NCBI RefSeq assembly: GCF_000376565.1
Contig: NZ_BARG01000095.1
Coordinates: 1 to 64,000 of the forward strand
From: Streptomyces hokutonensis
Lineage (GTDB): Bacteria > Actinomycetota > Actinomycetes > Streptomycetales > Streptomycetaceae
DNA length: 64,000 bases
Direction: 5' to 3'
A model generated the notes under the pieces. That model was not told the DNA's origin, searched no databases, and saw only the letters and a list, made by a program, of their open reading frames with translations. Below, piece by piece: positions 8,613 through 16,777 of this stretch. Each line of letters opens with the position of its first letter. Position 1 is the first letter of the stretch. Made by a program: the position numbers and the translations under genes.

Positions 8613-9805
8613 CGGGTGCCCACGGGAACGCGGTCCTCGGCCCGCAGAGCCGCGTGCACGCGGGTGCCCTGTCCGGGTTCGCTGTCGATGTGGAGGGTGC
8701 CTTCGAGCACGGCCAGTCGGTCACGCGCCGCGGCCAGTCCGAATCCGCGTCCGCTGCCGGTCAGCAGTGGGGCCGTCATGTCGAATCCCACTCCGTCGTC
8801 CAGGACCTCGACGGCGGCCGTCGTCCTGTCCCCGTAAGTCAGGGTGACGTGTACGTGCCGGGCTCGCGCGTGTTCGCAGGCGTTGGCCAGGGCTCCCTGG
8901 GTGACTCGCAGCAGGGCCACGGCCTGATCCGTGCGCAGCGAGCAGGGCTCGTGCTCGGTGCGGAAGGTGATCTGGGGCGCCCCGGCGGCGGAGCCGGTTC
9001 GGGCGCACAGGTCGCGCAGTGCCGCCTCCAGGCCGTCCCGCGCGAGCAGGGGTGGGGTGAGGTCGTCGATGATGCCGCGCGTCTGCGCGAGATGCTCGCC
9101 GAGAGCTCCGGTCACCGCCCGCACCTGCCGCCGGGCGACGTCCGGCCGGCGGTCCCAGGCCCGTTCGGCGGCCTGGAGCAGCATGCGGCTGCCCGAGAGT
9201 TCCTGGGCGAGGGTGTCGTGCAAGTCCCGTGCGATGCGGGCGCGCTCGGCGAGTCGCCCGGCTTCTTGCTGTTGCCGCGCCAACTCGCCCCTCGTGGCGG
9301 CGAGTTCGCGGGTAAGTCGCTGCTGGGCACGGTAGAGGAACACGGTCGCCCACAGAGCGGCGACCGGTGGTGCCAGCACATCGGGATCGAATCCGTCGGC
9401 GGCCCGCAGCAGGGACGCGACCAGCAGCGCCGTGAGGATGCCGAGCCCCGTGGCCCGTGCCGCGCGGGTGGGCATGCGCAGTGCCAGGACGGCGAGTGGT
9501 ACGGCCAGCCACGCGTAGCCGAGGGTGAGTTGGGCGGGGAGGTTCCAGGCCACCCAGGACCACAGCAGCAGGAGAAGGCCGAGCCAGGCCGGCTGGGCCC
9601 AGGAGCCCAGCCGGTCCCACCGAGCCAGTCCGGCCGCGTACAGCAGGGCCAGCGCGGCCGTGGGCGGCGCGATGCGCCAGCACAGCTCGTGGTTCAGCTC
9701 GAAGAGCCGCACCAGGGTGCCGACGACGGCGACCAGGAACACCAGGTGCGGGAGATACCGTGCGGAGGCGGAGGGCCGGCGTACGGCGAGAGGGGCGACG
9801 GGCAC
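8609..9805 (-). CDS. NarL-type sensor histidine kinase
   Basis: A 398-residue membrane kinase. About five or six hydrophobic segments fill residues 18-160 with no large extracytoplasmic domain. A short coiled coil (LTRELAATRGELARQQQEAG) is followed by the HisKA_3 dimerisation helix with phospho-His196 in ARIARDLHDTLAQ, and a HATPase domain with N310 region ALANACEHA, DDGVGFD near 336-342 and GFGLAAARDRL. GTG 9805 was chosen because GGGAG lies eight bases upstream and the longer frame to 10051 overlaps the solute-binding protein antisense-free coding end. It overlaps the response regulator by four bases. The sensed signal is probably in the membrane. Confidence 0.9.
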   Translation of the reverse strand: MPVAPLAVRRPSASARYLPHLVFLVAVVGTLVRLFELNHELCWRIAPPTAALALLYAAGLARWDRLGSWAQPAWLGLLLLLWSWVAWNLPAQLTLGYAWLAVPLAVLALRMPTRAARATGLGILTALLVASLLRAADGFDPDVLAPPVAALWATVFLYRAQQRLTRELAATRGELARQQQEAGRLAERARIARDLHDTLAQELSGSRMLLQAAERAWDRRPDVARRQVRAVTGALGEHLAQTRGIIDDLTPPLLARDGLEAALRDLCARTGSAAGAPQITFRTEHEPCSLRTDQAVALLRVTQGALANACEHARARHVHVTLTYGDRTTAAVEVLDDGVGFDMTAPLLTGSGRGFGLAAARDRLAVLEGTLHIDSEPGQGTRVHAALRAEDRVPVGTR

Positions 9806-9917
9806 GGCTGCGGCTCCCTGGGGCGGGCCGGGCGGAGGCGACAACAGGGCCAGAAGTGTAAGCCGTGACCTGTTTGAACGCTGTAAACGCCCAGGTGGGG
9901 CCGTGCCCGTGCTGATG

Positions 9918-11063
9918 TCAGCTCCCCGGGTGCAGACCGAGCCAGCCCGGCGAAGGGTCGCCCTTGACCTCGCCGAAGTAGAGGGAGAACGTCTGCCGCA
10001 ACCGTTCGGCCGCGGCGCGGTCCTCCATGAACCGGGGGAAGCCGTCGACATGGGCGTTGGGGAACTCCCACACCGGCTTCAGGCCGGCGTTCGGCGTGAC
10101 GTCCGTACGCACCGACCAGCCGTTGAAGCTGGCCATCTGGCGCTCCTGCGAGAGCACCCAGTTCAGGTACAGCTTCGCGGCGGCCGGGTGCGCCGCCTTC
10201 TTCAGGATCGCGGCCCGCTGCCCCCAGGCCATGAAGGGGTGGTCGCCGGCCGGTACGACCCACTTCACGGTGGTCGACGTGGAGACCGCGCTGCCCGCGC
10301 CGCCCACTCCGATGGTCTTCCCCCCGCCGCTGACCGCCGCACCCGGGGTGTTCGTACCCCGGGCGAACTGGGGCTGCTGCGCGGCGAACTGCGCCACCCA
10401 GTCCCAGCCGTACTTCTGCTGGTAGAGGGAGTAGAGGTACAGCACCGCGTCGTCGTCGTTCGGGTACGAGGAGGCGATGGCGCCCTTCCACCGTTCGTCG
10501 AGCAGGTCCAGCGGTGTCTTGGGAGCGTTCGCCCCGGCGGCCTGGATGTCGTACATGAAGCTGAAGGCGATCACGAAGAGCGCCGTCCACGCCCCGTCCG
10601 GGTCCTTGAAGCCCTTGTGGACCTTGGAGAAGCCGGCGGGCTTGTAGCGCAGCAGCTTGCCCTCCTGCTTCCAGCGGGTGAAGTCCTGGAGCGTCTGCAA
10701 CTGGACGACGTCGGGGACCAGGGTGTCCGTCGCGAGCTGGTTGTCCACGCGGACGTCGTGGTACTTGCTGTAGTCCACGGACACCGTCAGCGGGACCTTC
10801 GGGAAGCGCGCTGCCCAGGCGGCCCGTACCCCCGCTGCCTGGCCGTCGACGTCCCCGCCCTGGTAGAGGACGAGCTTGCCGCCCTCGGCGATGGCCGCCT
10901 CGTAGAGCTCGTCGAGGGAGCGGGTCTCCTCGCGAACACCGGTGAGCGAGGCGCCGACGGGGGTGGCCGCCTGCGCATTGGTCGCGACGGCAGCGGCGGC
11001 GCCGCCGAGGGCGACACCGGCTCCGGTGGTGAGCAGCCGGCGCCTGCTGAAGTTCCTGGGCAT
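9918..11063 (-). CDS. TAT-exported ABC solute-binding protein (Fe3+/thiamine-type family)
   Basis: A 381-residue secreted binding protein. The N-terminus RNFSRRRLLTTGAGVALGG is a twin-arginine signal with an AQA-A cleavage site near residue 33. The mature part has the type-2 periplasmic binding fold of ferric-iron/AfuA-like proteins: ELYEAAIAEGGKLVLYQGG, then VPLTVSVDYSKYHDVRVDNQ and PDVVQLQTLQDFTRW, with WVVPAGDHPFMAWGQRAAI in the second lobe. ATG 11063 has GGAGGA eight bases upstream. No permease or ATPase gene is adjacent, so this is an orphan that must borrow a transporter or have another role. Ligand not predictable. Confidence 0.82.
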   Translation of the reverse strand: MPRNFSRRRLLTTGAGVALGGAAAAVATNAQAATPVGASLTGVREETRSLDELYEAAIAEGGKLVLYQGGDVDGQAAGVRAAWAARFPKVPLTVSVDYSKYHDVRVDNQLATDTLVPDVVQLQTLQDFTRWKQEGKLLRYKPAGFSKVHKGFKDPDGAWTALFVIAFSFMYDIQAAGANAPKTPLDLLDERWKGAIASSYPNDDDAVLYLYSLYQQKYGWDWVAQFAAQQPQFARGTNTPGAAVSGGGKTIGVGGAGSAVSTSTTVKWVVPAGDHPFMAWGQRAAILKKAAHPAAAKLYLNWVLSQERQMASFNGWSVRTDVTPNAGLKPVWEFPNAHVDGFPRFMEDRAAAERLRQTFSLYFGEVKGDPSPGWLGLHPGS

Positions 11064-11643
11064 CGTGGGGGTCCTCCTGCTGGATCCACCGCCACGTTCT
11101 GTAGGCGGCGGCGCGCCCATCATGCCGATGAACTGCGCTGTTCCGCGTCGGCCAAAGGCTGTCACCGGATTCAATCGTTCGGTTGAACGGTCTTCGTCGG
11201 CACCGGCGGTGGAGGTACCTCGGGGGCGAGCAGGTTCTTTGGCCGACCTGCGTGTTGGGGTCCGGGACGTGGTTGATGGCGGGCGCTCGCCACCAAGCCG
11301 GCAGGCTCGAAGCTGCGCGTTCGATCGTGGTCGCGCCGTGATCCAGGCAGACCGGACATCCCGCTGTCTCGGCAAGCCGTGGACGGAACGAGCAAGCAAG
11401 GTTTTGGTCAGGCGCGACACACGGTGACGGTGGCGGATCACGAACCGGAACTTCGGCCACTTCACTGCTCGTCAGCAACTGCCTGATCAGGTACCACGTT
11501 AAGAAGGCGCCTGCTCAGGCCACTGGTGTCGGAGATGCCGGACCGCCGCCACGCCACGGTCACGTTCGCGAACTGGGGTCTGCCATCGGTCGCGCCCGCC
11601 AGGCGGACTGAGGCGTCGGAGGTGTCGCGCTGGACCCTGATCA
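11064..11643. other. Gene-poor stretch upstream of the solute-binding protein
   Basis: Beyond the ribosome site of the gene ending at 9918 I see no supported gene. The region 11080-11460 probably holds the promoter of the solute-binding protein. Short frames on both strands have no family pattern. Confidence 0.45.
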
Positions 11644-11790
11644 TCAATCGACGTCGACTCCGTAGGCGCGGGCAAGGCCGTTGAGGCCGTCTGCCCAGCC
11701 CTGGCCGATGGCGCGTAGTTTCCAGGTGGGGCGGCCGGTCACCGGGTTCGGCATGCCGGTGACGCCGTTGGCGTCGCCCCTGGCATGTGC
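11644..11790 (-). pseudogene. TerD-family (tellurium resistance/stress) C-terminal fragment
   Basis: Minus-strand translation ending at the double stop 11641-11646 reads PTWKLRAIGQGWADGLNGLA followed by RAYGVDVD. This is the conserved C-terminal stretch of TerD/TerE-like calcium-binding stress proteins (W-K-x-R-A-x-G-Q-G ... GLA ... FGV). About 45 residues remain of the usual 190, and upstream sequence to about 12100 shows no DWSGD-type or calcium-site motif. The gene is a relic. The stretch 11790-12101 contains no recognisable gene. Confidence 0.5.
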
Positions 11791-12101
11791 ATCCCCCTAT
11801 GCGTTGTCTCCGTTGGCGGGTGTCTTCCCTGAGTCGGAGATCCCTACACGCCTCCGGGGTGCGACCGGGCAGTGCCGGTGGACACGGTGGTTTCAGTTGC
11901 TCAGACGCTGACCGATGCGGGCTCACATGCCGGGCTGGCAGGTGCAATAAGGAGCCCGTGGTGTCCGGGTTCCGTACCGGGGCCGCCGTTTGATTCGGCG
12001 CCGAGCGCGCCCAGCGGGGGGCCTCGCGAATGTAGACGGTCTTGGTGCTTCGGAGGGCTGGTTCGCTGGTGGTACGCGAGCCACACATAGAGGGAGGCCG
12101 A

Positions 12102-12623
12102 CTATCGCGCGGGGCGTGTGCCGCGGGTCTGCGGCCGTGTTGCGGTGAGCCCGTTCTCCACGGTGGTGAGGAGCGCGAGGGCCGCGGCGAGGTTGCCGGT
12201 GTCGTGGCCGGCGGCGGCGGAGACGGCGGTGGCCCACTCCCGCCGGACGAGGGTGTAGTTGGCGCGTCCGAGTTCGGTGAGGTGGACGGTCACCCCGCGC
12301 CCGTCGCCGGGGCTGGCGTGTCGCTCCACGAGGCCCTTCTGTTCGAGTCCGCGCAGTACAGCGGAGAGGTTGGTGCGCTGCAGCCCGGTGGCGGCGGCGA
12401 TGTGGCTGGGCATGGCGGTGGGGTCGTGCTGCAGGTGGCGCATCACCATGCCCTCGGACGGTGACAGGGGGATGGCCTGCTCGTCGGTGTAGCCGCGGAA
12501 CTGGATCTCCCGGCTGATGATCAGTACGAGGTCGGCCAGGTCGGCCCACCGTCGATCGTCGGCAGGTGCGGTCGATCCGGCCGGTGCCGTCGTCGAGCCG
12601 GTTTGGTGCGTTTCGTCGTGCAT
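12102..12623 (-). CDS. MarR-family transcriptional regulator
   Basis: A 173-residue winged-helix regulator. After a flexible acidic and Thr-rich N-terminus comes the MarR core: IPLSPSEGMVMRHLQHDPTA, the recognition region MPSHIAAATGLQRTNLSAVLRGLEQKGLVER, and the wing SPGDGRGVTVHLTELGR. ATG 12623 fits family lengths and has GGGGAGATG upstream. It diverges from a drug exporter of the DHA2 class at 12718, with an operator palindrome between. This is the standard arrangement of a MarR repressor that controls an efflux pump and is released by the pump substrate. Confidence 0.9.
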   Translation of the reverse strand: MHDETHQTGSTTAPAGSTAPADDRRWADLADLVLIISREIQFRGYTDEQAIPLSPSEGMVMRHLQHDPTAMPSHIAAATGLQRTNLSAVLRGLEQKGLVERHASPGDGRGVTVHLTELGRANYTLVRREWATAVSAAAGHDTGNLAAALALLTTVENGLTATRPQTRGTRPAR

Positions 12624-12643
12624 CACATCTCCCCGAGTGCGGG

Positions 12644-12703
12644 TTGCCGGGAACTGATTATGACCCCATACTCGTGATGGCTTCATAGTTATGAGGTCAT
12701 AAC
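12644..12703 (+). promoter_or_regulatory. Promoter and MarR operator for the exporter gene
   Basis: TTGCCG (12644-12649), 17 bases, then CATACT (12667-12672) form a plausible -35/-10 pair for the exporter. Just downstream GTTATGA-GG-TCATAAC (12688-12703) is a perfect 7-bp-arm palindrome, and the related half GATTATGACC overlaps the promoter spacer. Binding there would block the exporter promoter and could also act on the divergent marR gene. Confidence 0.6.
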
Positions 12704-12717
12704 TTCTTTGGAGTGTC

Positions 12718-14196
12718 ATGACAACAACCACTTCCTCCCGGCGCGCCGGGACTGCGACGGCTTCTCCCCGGGGCATGGCCCGGGCGGGCAGGCTGCACCC
12801 GATCGGGGTCTTCATCCTGCTGGCCGGCGCGTTCCTGCCGATCATGGACTTCTTCATCACCAACGTGGCCCTGCCCAGCATCGACGCCTCCCTGCACGCC
12901 TCGGCGTCGTCGCTGGAGCTGGTGATCGCCGGGTACGGCGTCGCGTACGCGACCCTGCTCGTCCTCGGTGGACGGCTGGGCGACCGCTACGGCCGCCGCC
13001 GGATCTTCCTCGGCGCCCTGGTGGGCTTCGTGCTGGCCTCCCTGGCCTGCGGAATCGCCCCGGGCGTGGGCGCGCTGATCGCCGCCCGCATCATTCAGGG
13101 CGCCACCGCCGCCCTCCTCATCCCGCAGGTGCTGGCGACCTTCCACCACGTCCTCGAAGGAGAGCGCAAGACCCGTGCCGTGGCCCTGTACGGAGCGACC
13201 TCCGGAATTGCCGCCGTGGTCGGGCAGTTGGTGGGCGGACTGCTGGTCAGCGCCGACGTCGCCGGCACCTCCTGGCGCCCGATCTTCCTGGTCAACGTGC
13301 CCATCGGCATGGTCGTGCTGGTGGTGGCGGCACGGATCGTGCCCAGCACCCGCTCGCCCCACCCGGTCGGCATCGACCTGCCCGGCACCGTGTTGTTCGC
13401 CGCCACCCTGACCGCCCTGCTCGTCCCGCTGACCGAGGGGCACTCCCTGGGCTGGCCGTGGTGGACCTGGATGATGCTCGCCGTCGCGGTGATCCTCGGC
13501 GCCGCCACCTACGTCGTGGAGAAGCGCACCGAGCGGCGCGGCGAGGTTCCGTTGCTGCCGCCCTCCCTGCTGCGCCTGCCGTCGATGTCCCGCGGGCTGG
13601 CCATGGTGTTCGCCTTCAGTATCGGATTCGGCGCGTTCATGTTCGTCTTCGCCCTCACCGTCCAGAACGGCCTGCACGCCGACGCCCTGCACAGCGGTCT
13701 GGCGATCCTGCCGATGGCCCTGCTGTTCCTCGCCGGCTCCCTGCTCGCACCCCGCATTCTCATACGATTCGGCCGGGCCGCCCTCTCTGTCGGTGCGGTC
13801 GTTCAGCTCGCCGGACTGGCCTCCCTGGTGACGGTCCTGCTTGCCAACTGGCCGCACGTCAGCCTGTGGGCCATGGCCCTGCCACTCGCGCTGGTCGGTG
13901 CTGGACAGTCGATGCTGTTCGCCGGCCTGTTCCGCAGTGTGCTCGCCGACGTCCCCACCCATCTCGGCGGCATCGGCAGCGGCGCGCTGATCACCCTTCA
14001 GCAGAGCGGCCTCGCCCTCGGTGTGGCCGCCCTCGGCACCCTCTACCTGACCCTGGCCCCGCACAACATCGCCCACGCGTTCGCCGGCGTCGAGTACGTG
14101 CAGATGGGCATCGTCGCCCTGCTCGCCGTCGGTGTGGCCGCACTGCCGCGCTTGACCAGGGCCGCCTCGGACACCGCCCCAGTCGCTGGCGCCTGA
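12718..14196 (+). CDS. MFS drug exporter, DHA2 (EmrB/QacA) family
   Basis: A 492-residue integral membrane antiporter with about 14 predicted segments, the DHA2 layout. Family signatures are motif D1-like FLPIMDFFITNVALPSI in the first helix, motif A GGRLGDRYGRRR after helix 2, and a motif-C-like GATSGIAAVVGQLVGGLL in helix 5. The proton-motive-force-driven family exports hydrophobic drugs, dyes or antibiotics. ATG 12718 has TTTGGAG just upstream. It is controlled in all likelihood by the divergent MarR. No biosynthetic cluster lies next to it, so a defensive efflux role is more likely than self-resistance. Confidence 0.92.
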   Translation: MTTTTSSRRAGTATASPRGMARAGRLHPIGVFILLAGAFLPIMDFFITNVALPSIDASLHASASSLELVIAGYGVAYATLLVLGGRLGDRYGRRRIFLGALVGFVLASLACGIAPGVGALIAARIIQGATAALLIPQVLATFHHVLEGERKTRAVALYGATSGIAAVVGQLVGGLLVSADVAGTSWRPIFLVNVPIGMVVLVVAARIVPSTRSPHPVGIDLPGTVLFAATLTALLVPLTEGHSLGWPWWTWMMLAVAVILGAATYVVEKRTERRGEVPLLPPSLLRLPSMSRGLAMVFAFSIGFGAFMFVFALTVQNGLHADALHSGLAILPMALLFLAGSLLAPRILIRFGRAALSVGAVVQLAGLASLVTVLLANWPHVSLWAMALPLALVGAGQSMLFAGLFRSVLADVPTHLGGIGSGALITLQQSGLALGVAALGTLYLTLAPHNIAHAFAGVEYVQMGIVALLAVGVAALPRLTRAASDTAPVAGA

Positions 14197-14206
14197 AAAT
14201 ACTCCA

Positions 14207-14230
14207 CGGAGGCCGCTGCCACGGCCTCCG
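14207..14230 (+). terminator. Rho-independent-like hairpin after the exporter
   Basis: CGGAGGCCG pairs perfectly with CGGCCTCCG across a 6-nt loop, starting 11 bases after the stop at 14196. Confidence 0.7.
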
Positions 14231-14663
14231 ATGAGCGCGTCGGTGGATGGACCGGTCCGGCACCCGCGTTTGGCATGGAGCGATCCGCGGACTGGACGCA
14301 GCGGACAGCCCACTGCACAGGCGGGACACCCTCGTTGAGGAAACCGCTCAGACTGTGGTCCCACGTCGGCTGCCCGGTCGACTCTCCCGGCGGCGAGGTC
14401 GCCGAGATCAGTCCCGAGGCCCGGCTCGCCGCGGCCGGCGACTTCCTGCGCTGCGAGTCCGCGAGCGACGTCGGGACGACCCGCCCTTTCTCGAGGTGCT
14501 TCTCCTGGAGGGTGGCGCTAACGGCAGACGTTATGGGCATGCTCGGGGCCGGGACGTCGTGTGTACGCTCACCGCCGGGTGCTCGCTCTCCACCTACCAC
14601 TCCTGATGCCGGCGTCGTCCGCGCATTCGGACGACGATCACCGTCCAGCACTCAGGAGCAGTC
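14231..14663. other. Gene-poor stretch before the DUF1326 remnant
   Basis: No frame here shows a recognisable family. One plus-strand frame (about 14340-14480) has reasonable codon bias and may be a degraded coding piece, but I cannot name it. Confidence 0.4.
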
Positions 14664-15217
14664 ATGACGTGGAGTCTTTCGGGCAACTACCTGGTTGGTT
14701 GCTCATGTGCATTGGTCTGCGGGTGCGCGGTCGACGCGATGCCGCACGACCCTCAAGGACGCGAGGAATGCCTCGGGTGCGCCGCCTTCCACGTGTCCGA
14801 GGGGCACTTGGACGAGGTGGACCTGTCCGGCGTGGACTTCGCCCTGTACAACCAGTTCCCCTCCCATCTGACTGCGGGCAACTGGAAGGTGATCTGTACA
14901 CCTTCTGTAGGCGCGCCTACGCTTGAAGAAGAAGGGGCTCACAGGGGCTGAAGTGTCGGCCCGTTGAGTGAGTCGGCGAGAAGCCCCGGCTCAGCGTCAA
15001 CGGGAAGACGCAGCTCGAATTCGAGCCGCTGCGCGGGCCCGACGGGGGACCGACGACGGTGAAGAACGCGATGTTCGGGTTCGCGCCCGAGTTCACCATC
15101 GGCACCACCAGCGGCAGTTCGCAGGCGTTCGGCCTGACTTTTGAGCCGTCCTACGGCGAAGCATCCGAGTACGCGTTCTCCAGCGAACAACTCGAAGGCG
15201 CGCCCACCGGGCGGTAG
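14664..15217 (+). pseudogene. DUF1326 family gene, internally deleted and frame-shifted
   Basis: The 5' part from ATG 14664 (AGGAG upstream) encodes MTWSLSGNYLVGCSCALVCG and DLSGVDFALYNQFPSHLTAGNWKV, the metal-ligand-like CxC and N-terminal half of DUF1326. It then turns into unrelated sequence at about 14895 and stops at 14951. The 3' part in another frame, about 14990 to the TAG at 15217, reads LEFEPLRGPDG and NAMFGFAPEFTIGTTSG with SYGEASEYAFSS, the normal C-terminus. Roughly a third of the gene is missing between the halves. DUF1326 genes usually partner DUF2182 genes; the one here faces this remnant and is broken too. Confidence 0.8.
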
Positions 15218-15233
15218 GAGGACGCGAATCCTT

Positions 15234-15251
15234 CTCCCGCGTAGGCGGGAG
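15234..15251. terminator. Bidirectional hairpin between DUF1326 and DUF2182 remnants
   Basis: CTCCCGC-GTAG-GCGGGAG is a perfect 7-bp stem with a 4-nt loop, placed between the ends of two convergent genes (15217 and 15330), so it can serve both strands. Confidence 0.65.
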
Positions 15252-15329
15252 CTTCGCTGTGCCATTCCGCACGTCGAGCATCGGCCGCTTCACCTGCTGT
15301 CGTGTCACAGAGCGGGCGGCGGCCCCGGC

Positions 15330-16159
15330 TCAGAGCGCCGGACCCAGCATTCGGTCCATCGACGGGCTGGACATCTGCAGGCCGGGCAGCAGCCAGTCCT
15401 GGAACGGGGCGAGCACGGCCAGCACGAGGAAGGCGATGCCGACCGCCCAGCTGAGCCAGGGGCCGCCGCGCCACAGCTTCTCCAGGAAGATCACGGCCGC
15501 CAGTCCCGCCATCGCGGCCACGTTCATCACTCCGAGCGGGATCAGGACGAGCATCAGGCCCCAGCAGCAGCCGACTCAGTAGAGCCCGTGGTGTGCGCCC
15601 ACGCGCAGGTCCTTCGCCCACGGCCGGAAGCGGGCGTAGCGCAGCAGCTGGAACATCGGGCTGCGGCAGTGCCGCAGGCAGACCCGTTTCAGGGGCCCGA
15701 ACTGCTGTACTCCCGCGAGCAGGAACGCGCCCGCGCCGATCCAACGGCCCGCGTCTGGGTGGCTGTTGACCAGGTGCCCGCTCGCGGCCAGGGCGGCGTA
15801 CACGAGCACTCCGAATCCGGCCCAGGCCAGTAGATAGCCGCCGATGAACTCCGTGATGCGCAGTGCGCGGACGCGGCCCGCAGTGCTGCGGTTGATCGCC
15901 TGGACCCAGGTCAGGGCGACGGGGGCCAGCGACGGCAGCATCATCGCCGCCATCATGATCACCCACAGGAGCAGAAGAGCGGGAGGGCCAGGCCCATGGT
16001 GCCCGGCTCCATCCCCATGTCGCGGGCCTGGGCGGTGGTGAGCACCCAGGCCAGAGCGGCGATCAGCACCAGGAACAGCCAGCCGAGGGCGAGATCGCGC
16101 CTCGGCAACAGGACCCCCGGCCGAGTGGACACTGGCGGGGCGACAGGGAGATGGGGCAT
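15330..16159 (-). pseudogene. DUF2182 membrane protein gene with frameshift and in-frame TGA
   Basis: From ATG 16159 (GGGAGG six bases upstream) the gene encodes a multi-helix DUF2182 protein, but two lesions interrupt it. Near 15981 a run of C has lost one base: restoring it joins GTMGLALP to ALLLLWVIMMAAMMLPS, the normal helix. At 15576-15578 a TGA stands where the family has the first Cys of its C-x-G-C-C-W motif (GLY-stop-VGCCWGLM); the frame then continues normally with MNVAAMAGLAAVIFLEK to the natural stop at 15330. With one base restored the gene is exactly 277 codons, a normal length. The family is a predicted metal-binding membrane protein linked with DUF1326. Confidence 0.85.
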
Positions 16160-16443
16160 GGCGTGCCTCCCGTGGAAGCCCGCCGCTCCGGTGGCCGCGA
16201 CGGGCACTCCGAAGACACCTCCAGCACATCACAGAATCAGAGGGCTCAAAAGCGCAGGGGGCGGGAGCCCTGCTTGCCACCGGTGTCTGCCTGGTGCGTC
16301 GAAGGCCGCGAGGGACGGCGATGACGGGCGTCCGGGGCGGCCCCGACGAGGTGCGGATGCGGCGGCCGGGTTCCGGCGTGATGGTGGAAACAGGGATGCC
16401 CGCAGCCGGTTCCGCAGGAGTCGCCACCGCAAGGGAGAGCGCC

Positions 16444-16776
16444 ATGGATCCAGCCCTCGACCCGGCCGAACTGGCCGCTGCCGCCGCGCCTGACGGGCTC
16501 GGAAGGTATCTGGCCGGGTTGCCCATGCTTCCCATGCACCACCAGCACGGCCCGGCCAAGACCGTCCGCACGACGGAGTATGAGGGGCATCGGATCGTGG
16601 TCACCACCACCTACGAGGTCACCGTGGACGAGGAGCCGGTCAAGGCCGACCTCCAGGTGGACGACAACGGCACGCTGTACTGCCACGGCCTGCCCAACTA
16701 CCAGTTCGTCTCGGCACTGGACACCGTCCGGGCGCTGATCGCCAACTACCCCGACCGCTTCCGGGGAGGTGCCTGA
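16444..16776 (+). CDS. Small MelC1-like tyrosinase partner protein
   Basis: A 110-residue protein encoded directly upstream of a tyrosinase. The C-terminal half (residues about 55-108: YEVTVDEEPVKADLQVDDNG, then LPNYQFVSALDTVRALI) follows the plan of the tyrosinase copper-chaperone MelC1: a beta-rich domain with an exposed aromatic loop and a terminal helix. Residues 30-40 hold a His/Met-rich segment LPMLPMHHQHGP that could carry copper. Unlike classic MelC1 it has no signal peptide. ATG 16444 has GGGAGA seven bases before it. It ends one base before the tyrosinase start, so co-translation is expected. Chaperone role inferred. Confidence 0.6.
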   Translation: MDPALDPAELAAAAAPDGLGRYLAGLPMLPMHHQHGPAKTVRTTEYEGHRIVVTTTYEVTVDEEPVKADLQVDDNGTLYCHGLPNYQFVSALDTVRALIANYPDRFRGGA

Positions 16777-16777
16777 G

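Noticed and set aside
11462..12088. 208-residue minus-strand frame across the TerD scrap
   Set aside because: It reads the TerD remnant in the wrong frame and is mostly Arg/Pro-rich shadow.
15576..15578. In-frame TGA at a Cys position as a selenocysteine codon
   Set aside because: The same gene also has a one-base deletion near 15981, its partner DUF1326 gene is broken, and no obvious hairpin follows the TGA.
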